From assembly GCF_905175385.1 (NCBI RefSeq), contig NZ_HG992749.1, positions 2,418,001-2,482,000 on the forward strand: a stretch of 64,000 bases of DNA. The letters are read 5' to 3'. Positions within the stretch are counted from its first letter, which is position 1. Every line of letters begins with the position of its first letter. The translations under genes were made by a program, and so were the position numbers. The DNA is from Vibrio sp. B1FLJ16 (lineage in GTDB: Bacteria; Pseudomonadota; Gammaproteobacteria; Enterobacterales; Vibrionaceae). The notes beneath the pieces are model-generated. The model was not told the origin of the DNA and did not search any database. It saw nothing but the letters and a program-made list of their open reading frames with translations. Positions 39,052 to 47,752 of the stretch are shown here, one piece after another.

Positions 39052-39792
39052 ATGACAACGCACAAATTTGAACACCCTTTAAATGAGAAAACTCGCATTT
39101 ATCTAAGAGTAGAGTCTTTGCTGCGTCAGGCTCACTTAGCCTCTGGTTTTACTGACAACCATCAGTATCAGCTATTCTTCCGTGCCTTATTCGATATGGT
39201 TGAGATCTTCGAACAGCTTCAACTCAAAAGCGAGCTGGCTAAAGATGTCGAGAAACAACGTTTATCTTATCGTCACTGGCTGAATGTAGAAGGTGTTGAT
39301 CAAAGTGCACTCACTACGCTGCTAAACGAAATTGACGTTGTCCATAGCCAGCTAATGAAGGCTGAGCGTTTTGGTCAGGCACTAAAAGAAGATCGCTTTT
39401 TAAGTTCAATCAGACAGAGATTTAGCCTGCCTGGAGGATCTTGCTGTTTCGACTTACCTGCCTTGCATTATTGGTTACACTTACCTATCGAACGTAAGAA
39501 GAAAGATGCACAAAAATGGCTCGACAGTCTTAAACCTCTGTCTGATGCATTAAACTTGTGGCTCAAGTTAACCCGTGAAACCGGGCAGTTTAAAGCTCAA
39601 ATCGGGCGCGCTGGTTTCTTCCAGAGTGATGCAGACGAGGCCAACATTCTTCGACTTCACATCCCAATGAATCATGGTGTATACCCGATGATCTCAGGCC
39701 ACAAAAACCGCTTTGCCATTAAGTTTATGTCGTTTGAAAGCGGACAAGCTTGCACACAAGATGTCGAGTTCGAACTAGCCGTTTGTAGCTAA
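39052..39792 (+). CDS. zapD: Cell division protein ZapD
   Basis: FtsZ-bundling factor recruited to the Z ring. 246-248 residues, helical, with the family segments [36 protein letters not shown] and [13 protein letters not shown]. Two ATGs are possible, at 39046 and 39052. I prefer the second ([10 protein letters not shown]) because the Shine-Dalgarno AAGG is nine bases before it but only three before the first. Confidence 0.93.
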   Translation: MTTHKFEHPLNEKTRIYLRVESLLRQAHLASGFTDNHQYQLFFRALFDMVEIFEQLQLKSELAKDVEKQRLSYRHWLNVEGVDQSALTTLLNEIDVVHSQLMKAERFGQALKEDRFLSSIRQRFSLPGGSCCFDLPALHYWLHLPIERKKKDAQKWLDSLKPLSDALNLWLKLTRETGQFKAQIGRAGFFQSDADEANILRLHIPMNHGVYPMISGHKNRFAIKFMSFESGQACTQDVEFELAVCS

Positions 39793-39896
39793 GCCAGATT
39801 TTTTGCACCAGATTAAGTTCACTTAGCTACTATTTCATTATTCCTCTCAATTCGATAAAATTCGTTAATCAAGAATTATCAAACGACGAGCAATCC

Positions 39897-40091
39897 ATGT
39901 CTAAAATTACTATCGTTCAATGCCCTCAGTGTGGTGCCGACGTTGAATGGGGTGAACAGAGCCCTCATCGCCCTTTCTGCAGCAAAAAATGTCAAATGAT
40001 TGATTTTGGTGAATGGGCAGACGAAGAGAATGCCATTGCTGGCGCACCTGATATGTCAGACAGTGATGGCTGGTCGGAAGATCAATATTAG
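39897..40091 (+). CDS. yacG: DNA gyrase inhibitor YacG (zinc protein)
   Basis: 64-residue zinc-binding protein with Cys9, Cys12, Cys28 and Cys32 (CPQC and CSKKC). The C-terminal tail is acidic ([13 protein letters not shown]). E. coli YacG inhibits gyrase by binding GyrB. Its stop codon TAG is followed directly by six heptamer repeats. It ends the pil-coaE-zapD block. Confidence 0.95.
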   Translation: MSKITIVQCPQCGADVEWGEQSPHRPFCSKKCQMIDFGEWADEENAIAGAPDMSDSDGWSEDQY

Positions 40092-40132
40092 GTTCTAGGT
40101 TCTAGGTTCTAGGTTCTAGGTTCTAGGTTCTA
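40091..40132 (+). repeat. Six exact copies of heptamer GGTTCTA
   Basis: GGTTCTA is repeated six times without error from the last base of the yacG stop. The first three bases of the array's context make the TAG stop, so slippage would not extend YacG. Confidence 0.95.
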
Positions 40133-40140
40133 AAAATTGA

Positions 40141-40172
40141 GGAAGTTGGCGTGAGAGCGTCAACTTTTTTAT
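40141..40172 (+). terminator. Terminator after yacG
   Basis: AAGTTGGCG and CGTCAACTT pair (one G-T) around a 5-6-base loop, followed by TTTTTT. From here to 40406 I find no gene; the stretch 40311-40406 looks like ordinary non-coding or remnant sequence. Confidence 0.8.
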
Positions 40173-40406
40173 TGCCTGCCGGAAAACTTTCCCTGAAGGC
40201 TTCTTCACTACTATCGAGGTTGCAGCCTTTCAACTTACAGTCACACTCTATTTCAGCGGGTTAAGTAAGTTATTTAAACACAAGCAATTTGTTTAGCTCA
40301 GAACGCAGATATTTTTCTTGCTACCTAGGAAGAGGCGCGGAGTGTACGCCAGTACATGAGCACCGATGACAACGGTAGAAAGGGAAATAGCCAGTTATGA
40401 GGCAAA

Positions 40407-40440
40407 CATAAAAAAACGGAGCCCCAAAGGACTCCGTTTA
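40407..40440 (-). terminator. Terminator of the rpsP-rimM-trmD-rplS operon
   Basis: On the minus strand AAACGGAGTCC and GGGCTCCGTTT pair with one mismatch, followed by a run of T. It lies 21 bases past the rplS stop. Confidence 0.9.
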
Positions 40441-40461
40441 ATGAGAACGCTAGTTATAGCA

Positions 40462-40815
40462 TTACTTCTTAGCAAGTTTCTCTTTGATACGAGCTGACTT
40501 ACCAGAACGCTCACGTAGGTAGTACAACTTGGCACGACGTACTGCACCACGGCGTTTAACTTCGATGCTATCAACGATTGGAGAGTGTGTTTGGAACGTA
40601 CGCTCAACACCTTCACCGTTAGAGATCTTACGTACAGTGAAAGCAGAGTGTAGACCACGGTTACGGATTGCGATTACAACGCCTTCGAAAGCCTGTAGAC
40701 GCTCACGGTCACCTTCTTTTACCTTAACTTGAACAACAACAGTGTCACCTGGTGCAAATTTAGGTAGGTCTTGTTTCATTTGCTCTTCTTCAAGAGCTTT
40801 GATGATGTTACTCAT
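40462..40815 (-). CDS. rplS: 50S ribosomal protein L19
   Basis: 117-residue ribosomal protein at the 30S-50S interface. The start [18 protein letters not shown] and the signature [28 protein letters not shown] are intact. Last gene of the conserved rpsP-rimM-trmD-rplS operon, 41 bases after trmD, with a clear Shine-Dalgarno (AGGAA). Confidence 0.97.
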   Translation of the reverse strand: MSNIIKALEEEQMKQDLPKFAPGDTVVVQVKVKEGDRERLQAFEGVVIAIRNRGLHSAFTVRKISNGEGVERTFQTHSPIVDSIEVKRRGAVRRAKLYYLRERSGKSARIKEKLAKK

Positions 40816-40856
40816 TTTTAAAATTCCTAGAATAAACTGATACTAAATAAATTAGG

Positions 40857-41618
40857 TTACTTTGCTTTATGCTCATTAACGGCTTTATGCTCATTAACGA
40901 ACTCGGCAAGTAATTGTTCCTGTTCGTCAGTCAGAGCTAGGTTTTCCAGGAGCTCTGGTCTTCTTAGCCAAGTTCGGCCTAGCGACTGCTTGAGTCGCCA
41001 TTGACGAATGTCCTTGTGATTGCCTGACATCAGTACCGCTGGTACCTCTTTGCCATCCAACACTTCAGGACGCGTATAGTGAGGGCAATCTAACAAGCCA
41101 TTGGCAAAAGAGTCTTCTTCTGCTGACGAGAAATCTCCTAGTACCCCCGGAACAAACCGGGACACTGAGTCGATTAACGTCATGGCTGGTATCTCACCAC
41201 CCGTCATCACAAAATCCCCAATCGACCATTCTTCGTCGACTTCAGATTGAATGATGCGCTCATCTACCCCTTCGTAGCGGCCACAGATGAGAAGTAAATT
41301 CTCGTTTGTTGCCAGCTCTTCAACTCCGTGCTGGTCTAGCTTACGACCTTGAGGAGAGAGGTAAATGACTTTCGTCTTACCCGGTGAGGCTTTCTTGGCA
41401 GCATGAATGGCGTCGCGCAAAGGCTGAACCATCATTAACATACCAGGACCACCACCGTAAGGTCGGTCATCGACAGTACGATGTTTGTCGTGAGTGAAAT
41501 CACGAGGATTCCAAGTCTCAATCGACAAAAGACCTTTTTTAACCGCTTGACCTGTTACTCCAAAATCAGTAACAGAACGGAACATTTCAGGAAACAGGCT
41601 AATAACGCCAACCCACAT
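40857..41618 (-). CDS. trmD: tRNA (guanine-N1)-methyltransferase TrmD
   Basis: SAM-dependent SPOUT (trefoil-knot) enzyme methylating G37 next to the anticodon, preventing +1 frameshifts. 253 residues with [23 protein letters not shown] and the knot motif [10 protein letters not shown]. The C-terminus carries an in-frame duplication, VNEHKA repeated twice, from two perfect 18-bp units at 40864-40899. It lies beyond the folded core and should be tolerated. Confidence 0.97.
   Translation of the reverse strand: MWVGVISLFPEMFRSVTDFGVTGQAVKKGLLSIETWNPRDFTHDKHRTVDDRPYGGGPGMLMMVQPLRDAIHAAKKASPGKTKVIYLSPQGRKLDQHGVEELATNENLLLICGRYEGVDERIIQSEVDEEWSIGDFVMTGGEIPAMTLIDSVSRFVPGVLGDFSSAEEDSFANGLLDCPHYTRPEVLDGKEVPAVLMSGNHKDIRQWRLKQSLGRTWLRRPELLENLALTDEQEQLLAEFVNEHKAVNEHKAK
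40864..40899 (-). repeat. Two tandem 18-bp units in the 3' end of trmD
   Basis: The unit GCTTTATGCTCATTAACG (plus strand) occurs twice with no difference and in frame, duplicating VNEHKA near the TrmD C-terminus. Confidence 0.9.
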
Positions 41619-41645
41619 GTTTATCTCGCTCTGTATTTTTGGAGA

Positions 41646-42194
41646 TTAGAATCCAGGATCCCAGTCAACTTCGATCCGTTGAGCTTCGCGATCAACATTA
41701 ATGATCACTTGCTCTTCAAGGAACGGGATTAATCGTTCCTTTTGCCCGAAAGCATCTTTAAGATTTGCTTTAACCACCAGAACATCATTTGAGCCAGTTT
41801 CCAGCATGTCAGTAACGACACCCAGATCGTAACCTTTAGTAGTTACTACTTGCATCCCAAACAATTCACGCCAGTAGAATTCATCTTCTGACAATTCAGG
41901 TAGCACAGCAGGGTCAATAGCAATTTCAAAGTTAGTCATTAAATGCGCGTCTTCACGAACATCCATGCCTTCCAGCTTAGCCACCATACCTTTGTTATGG
42001 CGCTTCCAGCTTTCTACTTTGTACTCAACCCATGTGCCCTTTTGGTTAATATACCAAGGACTGTAATCGAAAATGCTTTCAGCATTGTCTGTGTAGGAAA
42101 AAACCTTAAGCCAACCTCGAATGCCGTAAGTAGCACCAAACTTGCCTACAACAATCTTTTCGTTGCTCATTGTTTCTTTACCTTTCATCGACAT
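41646..42194 (-). CDS. rimM: 16S rRNA processing / ribosome maturation factor RimM
   Basis: Binds S19 in maturing 30S subunits. 182 residues: an N-terminal RimM barrel ([21 protein letters not shown]) and a C-terminal PRC barrel ([19 protein letters not shown]), ending VDWDPGF as in E. coli. Two starts are possible: 42194 ([10 protein letters not shown]) or 42170 (MSNEKIVVG). The latter has an AAAGG ten bases upstream; the longer form is kept here. Confidence 0.95.
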   Translation of the reverse strand: MSMKGKETMSNEKIVVGKFGATYGIRGWLKVFSYTDNAESIFDYSPWYINQKGTWVEYKVESWKRHNKGMVAKLEGMDVREDAHLMTNFEIAIDPAVLPELSEDEFYWRELFGMQVVTTKGYDLGVVTDMLETGSNDVLVVKANLKDAFGQKERLIPFLEEQVIINVDREAQRIEVDWDPGF

Positions 42195-42223
42195 AAACTA
42201 GTTTCTACTTCTGACAGTAAAAA

Positions 42224-42472
42224 TTAAGCCGCTTTTTGAGCGTCTTTAACTAGCTTAGCAACGCGGTCAGATAGAGACGCGCCTTGACCAACCCAGTGGT
42301 TAACGCGGTCTAGGTCTAGACGTAGACCTTCTTCTTGACCTTGAGCTGTTGGGTTAAAGAAACCAACTTTCTCGATGAAACGGCCAGTTGCAGCGTTGCG
42401 GCTGTCCGCTACTACGATTTGATAAAATGGACGCTTCTTAGCGCCGTGACGTGCCAAACGAATGGTTACCAT
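42224..42472 (-). CDS. rpsP: 30S ribosomal protein S16
   Basis: 82-residue S16 with the typical start [25 protein letters not shown]. It opens the rpsP-rimM-trmD-rplS operon and is preceded by GAGGACG as Shine-Dalgarno. Its leader contains a possible hairpin (42507-42542) between the ffh terminator and the start. Confidence 0.97.
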   Translation of the reverse strand: MVTIRLARHGAKKRPFYQIVVADSRNAATGRFIEKVGFFNPTAQGQEEGLRLDLDRVNHWVGQGASLSDRVAKLVKDAQKAA

Positions 42473-42551
42473 GTCGTCCTCTTTGCTTTCTCAAAAATAA
42501 AATTAACCCCAAAAACCATTCAGTAATCTGAACAATCTGGGGTCTCGTGCC

Positions 42552-42590
42552 AAAATAAAGCTCCGGAATTTTACTCTTATACCGGAGCAA
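42552..42590 (-). terminator. Terminator after ffh
   Basis: On the minus strand GCTCCGG and CCGGAGC form a stem with a 15-base AT-rich loop, followed by TTTATTTT. It separates ffh from rpsP. Confidence 0.7.
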
Positions 42591-42682
42591 TGCAAGGGGT
42601 TTAGTTACTTTTTCACCAACATAAATCGAATTTAAAGTTTGTGATGTAGCTAACACCCTGAATCTAAAGTACGCGCAATCGA

Positions 42683-44065
42683 TTAACGACCGAATGGGTT
42701 GAAGCCACCGCCTCCGCCCATACCACCCATCATGCCCTGCATATTACGCATCATGCCTTTCATGCCGCCTTTCTGCATTTTCTTCATCATCTTCTGCATC
42801 TGGGTGAATTGTTTTAGAAGGCGGTTAACATCCTGTACCTGTACACCCGAACCAGCCGCGATACGCTTCTTACGCGAACCTTTGATGATTTCCGGACGCT
42901 GACGCTCTTTCATTGTCATCGAGCTGATGATCGCTTCCATCTGCTTGAACATCTTGTCATCAACTTTATCTTTGACATTGTCAGGTAGCTGAGACATGCC
43001 TGGAAGTTTATCCATCATGCCCATCATGCCGCCCATGTTCTGCATCTGGCCTAGTTGCTCACGGAAGTCTTCTAAATCGAAGCCTTTCTTCTCTTTGAAC
43101 TTCTTAGCAAGCTTCTCAGCTTTTTCCTGGTCTACGTTACGTTGCAGGTCTTCAATCAAAGACAGAACGTCGCCCATGCCAAGAATACGTGATGCTACAC
43201 GGTCTGGGTGGAATGGTTCTAGTGCGTCAGTTTTCTCACCAACACCTAAGAACTTAATTGGCTTGCCCGTGATATGACGAACTGACAGCGCCGCACCACC
43301 ACGCGCGTCACCATCAACCTTGGTAAGAATCACACCAGTAAGTGGCAGTGCATCACCAAAGGCTTTCGCAGTGTTCGCCGCATCCTGACCGGTCATTGCA
43401 TCGACAACAAACAGTGTCTCTACCGGATTGATAGCTGAGTGAAGATCTTTAATCTCACCCATCATCTCTTCATCAATCGCTAAACGACCTGCGGTATCGA
43501 CAATCAATACGTCATAGAATTTTTTCTTCGCATGGTCGATTGCTGCGTTCGCAATATCGATAGGCTTTTGATCTGGAGACGAAGGGAAGAAATCGACACC
43601 GATGTCTGATGCTAACGTTTCCAGCTGTTTGATCGCCGCAGGACGGTAAACGTCGGCAGACACTACCAAGACTTTCTTTTTATCACGCTCTTTTAAAAGC
43701 TTAGAAAGTTTACCTACCGATGTAGTTTTACCCGCACCTTGCAGACCGGCCATCAATAACACTGCTGGCGGCTGTGCTGCTAGATTAAGTGCTTCGTTAG
43801 ACTCACCCATTACCGCTTCAAGCTCAGTCTGAACGATCTTGATGAACTCTTGACCCGGCGTCAGTGATTTAGAAACTTCTACACCAACCGCTTTTTCTTT
43901 AACGCGGTTCACGAACTCACGAACAACAGGAAGCGCAACATCTGCTTCCAAAAGTGCCATGCGCACTTCACGTAGGGTTTCTTTAATGTTGTCTTCTGTC
44001 AGACGACCTTTACCGCTGATATTTTTCAGCGTTTTGGATAATCGATCCGTTAAATTCTCAAACAT
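42683..44065 (-). CDS. ffh: Signal recognition particle protein Ffh
   Basis: GTPase that binds signal sequences and 4.5S RNA to target membrane proteins to FtsY/SecYEG. 460 residues: N domain; G domain with P-loop GLQGAGKTT, DTAGR and TKVDGDARGG; and a methionine-rich M domain (MQNMGGMMGMMDKLPGM, and KMMKKMQKGGMKGMM at the end). It is divergent from ypjD, the usual pairing. Confidence 0.97.
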   Translation of the reverse strand: MFENLTDRLSKTLKNISGKGRLTEDNIKETLREVRMALLEADVALPVVREFVNRVKEKAVGVEVSKSLTPGQEFIKIVQTELEAVMGESNEALNLAAQPPAVLLMAGLQGAGKTTSVGKLSKLLKERDKKKVLVVSADVYRPAAIKQLETLASDIGVDFFPSSPDQKPIDIANAAIDHAKKKFYDVLIVDTAGRLAIDEEMMGEIKDLHSAINPVETLFVVDAMTGQDAANTAKAFGDALPLTGVILTKVDGDARGGAALSVRHITGKPIKFLGVGEKTDALEPFHPDRVASRILGMGDVLSLIEDLQRNVDQEKAEKLAKKFKEKKGFDLEDFREQLGQMQNMGGMMGMMDKLPGMSQLPDNVKDKVDDKMFKQMEAIISSMTMKERQRPEIIKGSRKKRIAAGSGVQVQDVNRLLKQFTQMQKMMKKMQKGGMKGMMRNMQGMMGGMGGGGGFNPFGR

Positions 44066-44277
44066 TTTTGTCTCTTCGCTAAAATGGCGATTAATTAGAG
44101 TGAGTATACCTTAGCCAAGGTCACAGTCATACCCGTACCGCAGCTCTATTGCTATATGATGGGCTAACTTATTAATTTCAATGTCTCATCTATCACGATT
44201 GTTATTACATAGAACGTAGCCCCAAAGAGTAATGCAGGGTATAATTTCGCTATTGTGCACAACAACATTTAGGATTC

Positions 44278-45072
44278 ATGGATAGCGTAATTGCCATCGC
44301 GGCCGCCATTCTTTACGTTCTGGCGATTGCGACCATCATACCTGGGCTTTCACACCAGTCAGTTATTAAGGCAAATACTGTATTTGCCAGCGCTGCCTGC
44401 GCGCTTGTGTTTCACGCCTGGCTGTTGAGTGATTTGATTCTCGATGGTTCTGGTCAGAATCTCAGTATTCTTAACGTTGCTTCTCTAATTAGCTTTATTA
44501 TCTCTCTGGTAATGAGTGTCGCAATGTTAAAAAACCGGCTATGGTTCTTACTGCCTGTCGTTTACAGCTTTGCTACCATAAACTTGACCGCTGCAACATT
44601 TCTTCCAAGCACATTCATCAAACATCTGGAAACCGATCCAAAGCTACTTATTCATATTTCCTTAGCGCTGTTTTCCTACGCCACATTAACTATTGGGGCT
44701 CTTTACGCACTACAGCTTGCCTGGCTCGATAGCAAACTGAAAGCCAAAAAGGCGTTAGCGATAAATCCTAATTTGCCCCCCTTGCTAATGGTCGAGCGCC
44801 AATTATTTAAAATCATTTTAATTGGTAACTTACTGCTAACTGCTACGCTAATTACAGGCTATGTATTTGTTCACGATATGTTTGCACAGGGAAAAGCACA
44901 CAAGGCAATTCTTTCTTTTATCGCCTGGGTAGTTTATTCGATATTGCTCTGGGGACATTACAAACAGGGTTGGCGCGGAAGAAAAGTAACGTGGTTTGCA
45001 GTTGCAGGGGCAACTTTGTTGACACTGGCGTATTTTGGTAGCCGCTTTGTCAGAGAGATCATTTTAAGCTAA
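44278..45072 (+). CDS. ypjD: Inner-membrane protein YpjD (CcsA/cytochrome c assembly family)
   Basis: 264-residue protein with about eight hydrophobic helices. The region HISLALFSYATLTIGALYALQLA and the late segment HKAILSFIAWVVYSILLWGHY, with conserved His, match the CcsA/ResC/YpjD family. E. coli YpjD also lies beside ffh and corB. Its function is unclear; a role with the magnesium/cobalt protein next door has been suggested by gene order only. Confidence 0.88.
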   Translation: MDSVIAIAAAILYVLAIATIIPGLSHQSVIKANTVFASAACALVFHAWLLSDLILDGSGQNLSILNVASLISFIISLVMSVAMLKNRLWFLLPVVYSFATINLTAATFLPSTFIKHLETDPKLLIHISLALFSYATLTIGALYALQLAWLDSKLKAKKALAINPNLPPLLMVERQLFKIILIGNLLLTATLITGYVFVHDMFAQGKAHKAILSFIAWVVYSILLWGHYKQGWRGRKVTWFAVAGATLLTLAYFGSRFVREIILS

Positions 45073-45188
45073 CGCCAATAAGATCCCTTTATATTCAAAG
45101 AGAAATCAAATACAGTACCAACATTCTATGATTTAGCAGCTTTATAAAGCTATTAAAAAGACAAAAACTTACAAGGAACAGCAACGTT

Positions 45189-46466
45189 TTGGACGACATA
45201 TCTACGGGTATCTTATTTGCGCTACTCGCGTGTCTTATCGTCATATCAGGTTACTTTTCCGGTTCAGAAACAGGGATGATGTCGCTGAACCGTTATCGCT
45301 TAAAGCACTTAGCCAAAAATGGCCACAAAGGTGCCAAGCGTGTTGAAAAACTATTGGATCGTCCAGATCGTCTGATTGGTCTTATTCTTATCGGCAACAA
45401 CCTCGTGAATATTCTCGCTTCTGCGATCGCGACCATTATCGGTATGCGCTTGTATGGGGATATGGGGGTTGCGATTGCAACCGGTGCTCTGACTATGGTT
45501 GTACTGGTATTTGCCGAGGTCACACCAAAAACTATCGCTGCTCTATACCCAGAGCGCGTATCTTATGCCAGCAGCATCTTGTTATCTATTCTGATGAAGG
45601 TGCTTTCTCCGCTGGTACTGTTAGTTAACTTCATTACCAATGGCTTTATTCGCTTGCTTGGCGTTAAAGCGGATCACACTGTAGAAGATCACCTTAGTTC
45701 AGAAGAACTGCGTACAGTAGTTAACGAAGCAGGTGGTCTTATCCCTCGCCGTCACCAGGATATGCTGGTCTCCATTCTGGATCTGGAGCATGTCACCGTA
45801 AACGACATTATGGTGCCACGTAACGAAATTACCGGTATCGACATCAATGACGACTGGAAATCCATTGTTCGCCAATTGACGCACTCTCCACACGGACGCA
45901 TCGTCTTTTACCGGGATCAGATCGATGAAGTTGTCGGCATGCTCCGTTTGCGCGAGGCATACCGCCTAATGCTCGAGAAGAATGAATTCAATAAAGAGAC
46001 GCTGCTACGTGCTGCCGATGAAGTGTATTACATTCCGGAAGGCACACCGCTCAACGTACAGATGTTGAAATTCCAACGTAACAAGCAGCGTATTGGCCTT
46101 ATTGTTGACGAATATGGCGATATTATTGGCTTAATAACATTAGAAGACATTCTGGAAGAGATCATCGGTGAATTTACGACGTCAATCTCGCCAAGCTTAT
46201 CCGATGAAATCAGCCCGCAAGGCGATGGCAGCTTCTTGATTGAAGGCAGCACAAACATTCGTGATATCAACAAAGGTCTAAAATGGCATCTGCCAACTGA
46301 CGGCCCCAGAACGCTTAACGGGTTAATCCTAGAACATTTAGAACATATTCCCGAGAGTCACCTTAGCGTGCACGTATCCGGACACCCGATGGAGATCGTC
46401 GAGATTGAGGAAAACCGAATTAAATTAGTTCGTGTTTTTCCAAAAAAGAAAAAGAGCAGTAACTAA
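45189..46466 (+). CDS. corB: CorB/CorC-family transporter with DUF21 and CBS domains
   Basis: 425-residue CNNM/CorB-type membrane protein (YfjD-like), linked to Mg2+ homeostasis. Residues 1-190 form the DUF21 membrane domain (GYFSGSETGMMSLNRYRLKHL), about 200-330 the CBS pair (VNDIMVPRNEITGIDIN, GLIVDEYGDIIGLITLEDILEEIIGE), and about 345-420 the CorC_HlyC domain. It starts with TTG: MDDISTGILFALLACLIV aligns with the family N-terminus and AAGGA lies about 11 bases upstream. Confidence 0.92.
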   Translation: MDDISTGILFALLACLIVISGYFSGSETGMMSLNRYRLKHLAKNGHKGAKRVEKLLDRPDRLIGLILIGNNLVNILASAIATIIGMRLYGDMGVAIATGALTMVVLVFAEVTPKTIAALYPERVSYASSILLSILMKVLSPLVLLVNFITNGFIRLLGVKADHTVEDHLSSEELRTVVNEAGGLIPRRHQDMLVSILDLEHVTVNDIMVPRNEITGIDINDDWKSIVRQLTHSPHGRIVFYRDQIDEVVGMLRLREAYRLMLEKNEFNKETLLRAADEVYYIPEGTPLNVQMLKFQRNKQRIGLIVDEYGDIIGLITLEDILEEIIGEFTTSISPSLSDEISPQGDGSFLIEGSTNIRDINKGLKWHLPTDGPRTLNGLILEHLEHIPESHLSVHVSGHPMEIVEIEENRIKLVRVFPKKKKSSN

Positions 46467-46478
46467 CACATCAATGAA

Positions 46479-46513
46479 CAAAAAAGAGCCTGACAATGTC
46501 AGGCTCTTTTTGA
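46479..46513. terminator. Bidirectional terminator between corB and luxS
   Basis: AAAAAGAGCCTGAC and GTCAGGCTCTTTTT pair perfectly around a 3-base loop. Confidence 0.95.
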
Positions 46514-46538
46514 ATAACTTTGAAAAACTAAAATAAAC

Positions 46539-47057
46539 TTAATCGATGCGTAGCTCTTTCAGCATTGATTCTGGCAAAGCCAATTCATCGTTTTTATTCA
46601 CTGACACACCTGCATCAAGAATATTTTTCGCAATTTGCTTGGCTTCATCTAGTGAGTGCATCGCAGCCGTACCACACTGGTATTCATTAAGCTCTGGAAT
46701 TTTATTCTGGCTTTCTACTTTCAGCACATCTTCCATCGAAGCAATCCAGGCATCAGCGACTTGCTGCTCTGAAGGCGTACCAATCAGACTCATGTAAAAA
46801 CCGGTACGACATCCCATCGGAGAGATATCAATGATCTCTACACTATCGCCATTTAGGTGATTACGCATAAAGCCCGCATACAGGTGCTCTAATGTATGAA
46901 TACCTTTCTCCGACAGAATATCTTTATTTGGTGCCGTAAAGCGCAAATCAAACACTGTAATCGTGTCCCCTTTTGGGGTTTGCATGGTTTTCGCAACTCG
47001 CACCGCTGGTGCGCTCATACGTGTGTGGTCCACGGTAAAACTATCGAGTAAAGGCAT
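46539..47057 (-). CDS. luxS: S-ribosylhomocysteine lyase LuxS
   Basis: Makes homocysteine and DPD, the precursor of autoinducer AI-2, in the activated methyl cycle. 172 residues with the metal ligands His54 and His58 (HTLEH, Glu57 catalytic) and Cys128 (YQCGT); the catalytic Cys83 is in MGCRTGFY. It lies after gshA and a lipoprotein gene on the same strand. In this Vibrio it links to the luxR homologue at 23.7 kb through the LuxPQ-LuxU-LuxO-Qrr pathway. Confidence 0.97.
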   Translation of the reverse strand: MPLLDSFTVDHTRMSAPAVRVAKTMQTPKGDTITVFDLRFTAPNKDILSEKGIHTLEHLYAGFMRNHLNGDSVEIIDISPMGCRTGFYMSLIGTPSEQQVADAWIASMEDVLKVESQNKIPELNEYQCGTAAMHSLDEAKQIAKNILDAGVSVNKNDELALPESMLKELRID

Positions 47058-47133
47058 TACATCTCTCCTGATTGTAATTCCAACACCTGTCGGTATTGAT
47101 TGTTATGTTCATTTCCCTACTAAACGAATAGGG

Positions 47134-47745
47134 TTAAAAGAACCAGCCGCTGTTGTCTTCTAATTCCTGACGACATTGTTTTAGCTGCCAGCCATAATTC
47201 TTTGCGGTTTGCTCTACGCGTCTTGCAACTTTCACTAAACTTGGCTTTCTCTTATAAGTACCGCGTTTATAACCACCTCTCCCTTCATGATAGGCGAGAT
47301 ACTGGTTATAGGGATCCCATAAAGAAATGCCAAGCTGGCGACGGGTCTCATGGGTATACCAACCGACAAACATCACAGAGTCGTCAAAGTTAGTACGTGA
47401 TCCACCGTGCCCCGTTGAATTCTGAAAATCATCCCAGGCGGGATCTTGCGCTTGAGCGTAACCATACGCACTGCTGACTCGTCCCCAGGGGATAAAACCA
47501 AGCACGTAATCTTTGGGCGGTTTCGCGTCGTGGCGGTAGCTACTCTCTTGCTTGATAAAGGCCATCGCGACATGGATCGGAGTGCCCCACTCCTCTTCCA
47601 TATCTTTAGCGTCATCATACCAGCCAGATTTTTCTCGGAATATCTCACAGAGATTCTCTTGCTGCTTTGGTGGTGCTGTTGCACACCCAGCGAGCAACGC
47701 ACTGCCTAACAGAGAAACGACTACAGGCTTAGTATTCAATTCCAC
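47134..47745 (-). CDS. Transglycosylase SLT-like lipoprotein
   Basis: 203-residue predicted lipoprotein: lipobox LLAGC with Cys21 after a short hydrophobic signal. The mature part has MAFIKQESSYRHDA (Glu in the position of the lytic transglycosylase catalytic residue), SAYGYAQAQ and NQYLAYHEGRGGY, which are SLT-fold signatures. It probably acts on periplasmic peptidoglycan. It begins eight bases after gshA stops and precedes luxS by 76 bases, so the three may form one transcript. Confidence 0.82.
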   Translation of the reverse strand: MELNTKPVVVSLLGSALLAGCATAPPKQQENLCEIFREKSGWYDDAKDMEEEWGTPIHVAMAFIKQESSYRHDAKPPKDYVLGFIPWGRVSSAYGYAQAQDPAWDDFQNSTGHGGSRTNFDDSVMFVGWYTHETRRQLGISLWDPYNQYLAYHEGRGGYKRGTYKRKPSLVKVARRVEQTAKNYGWQLKQCRQELEDNSGWFF

Positions 47746-47752
47746 CCAGTCC

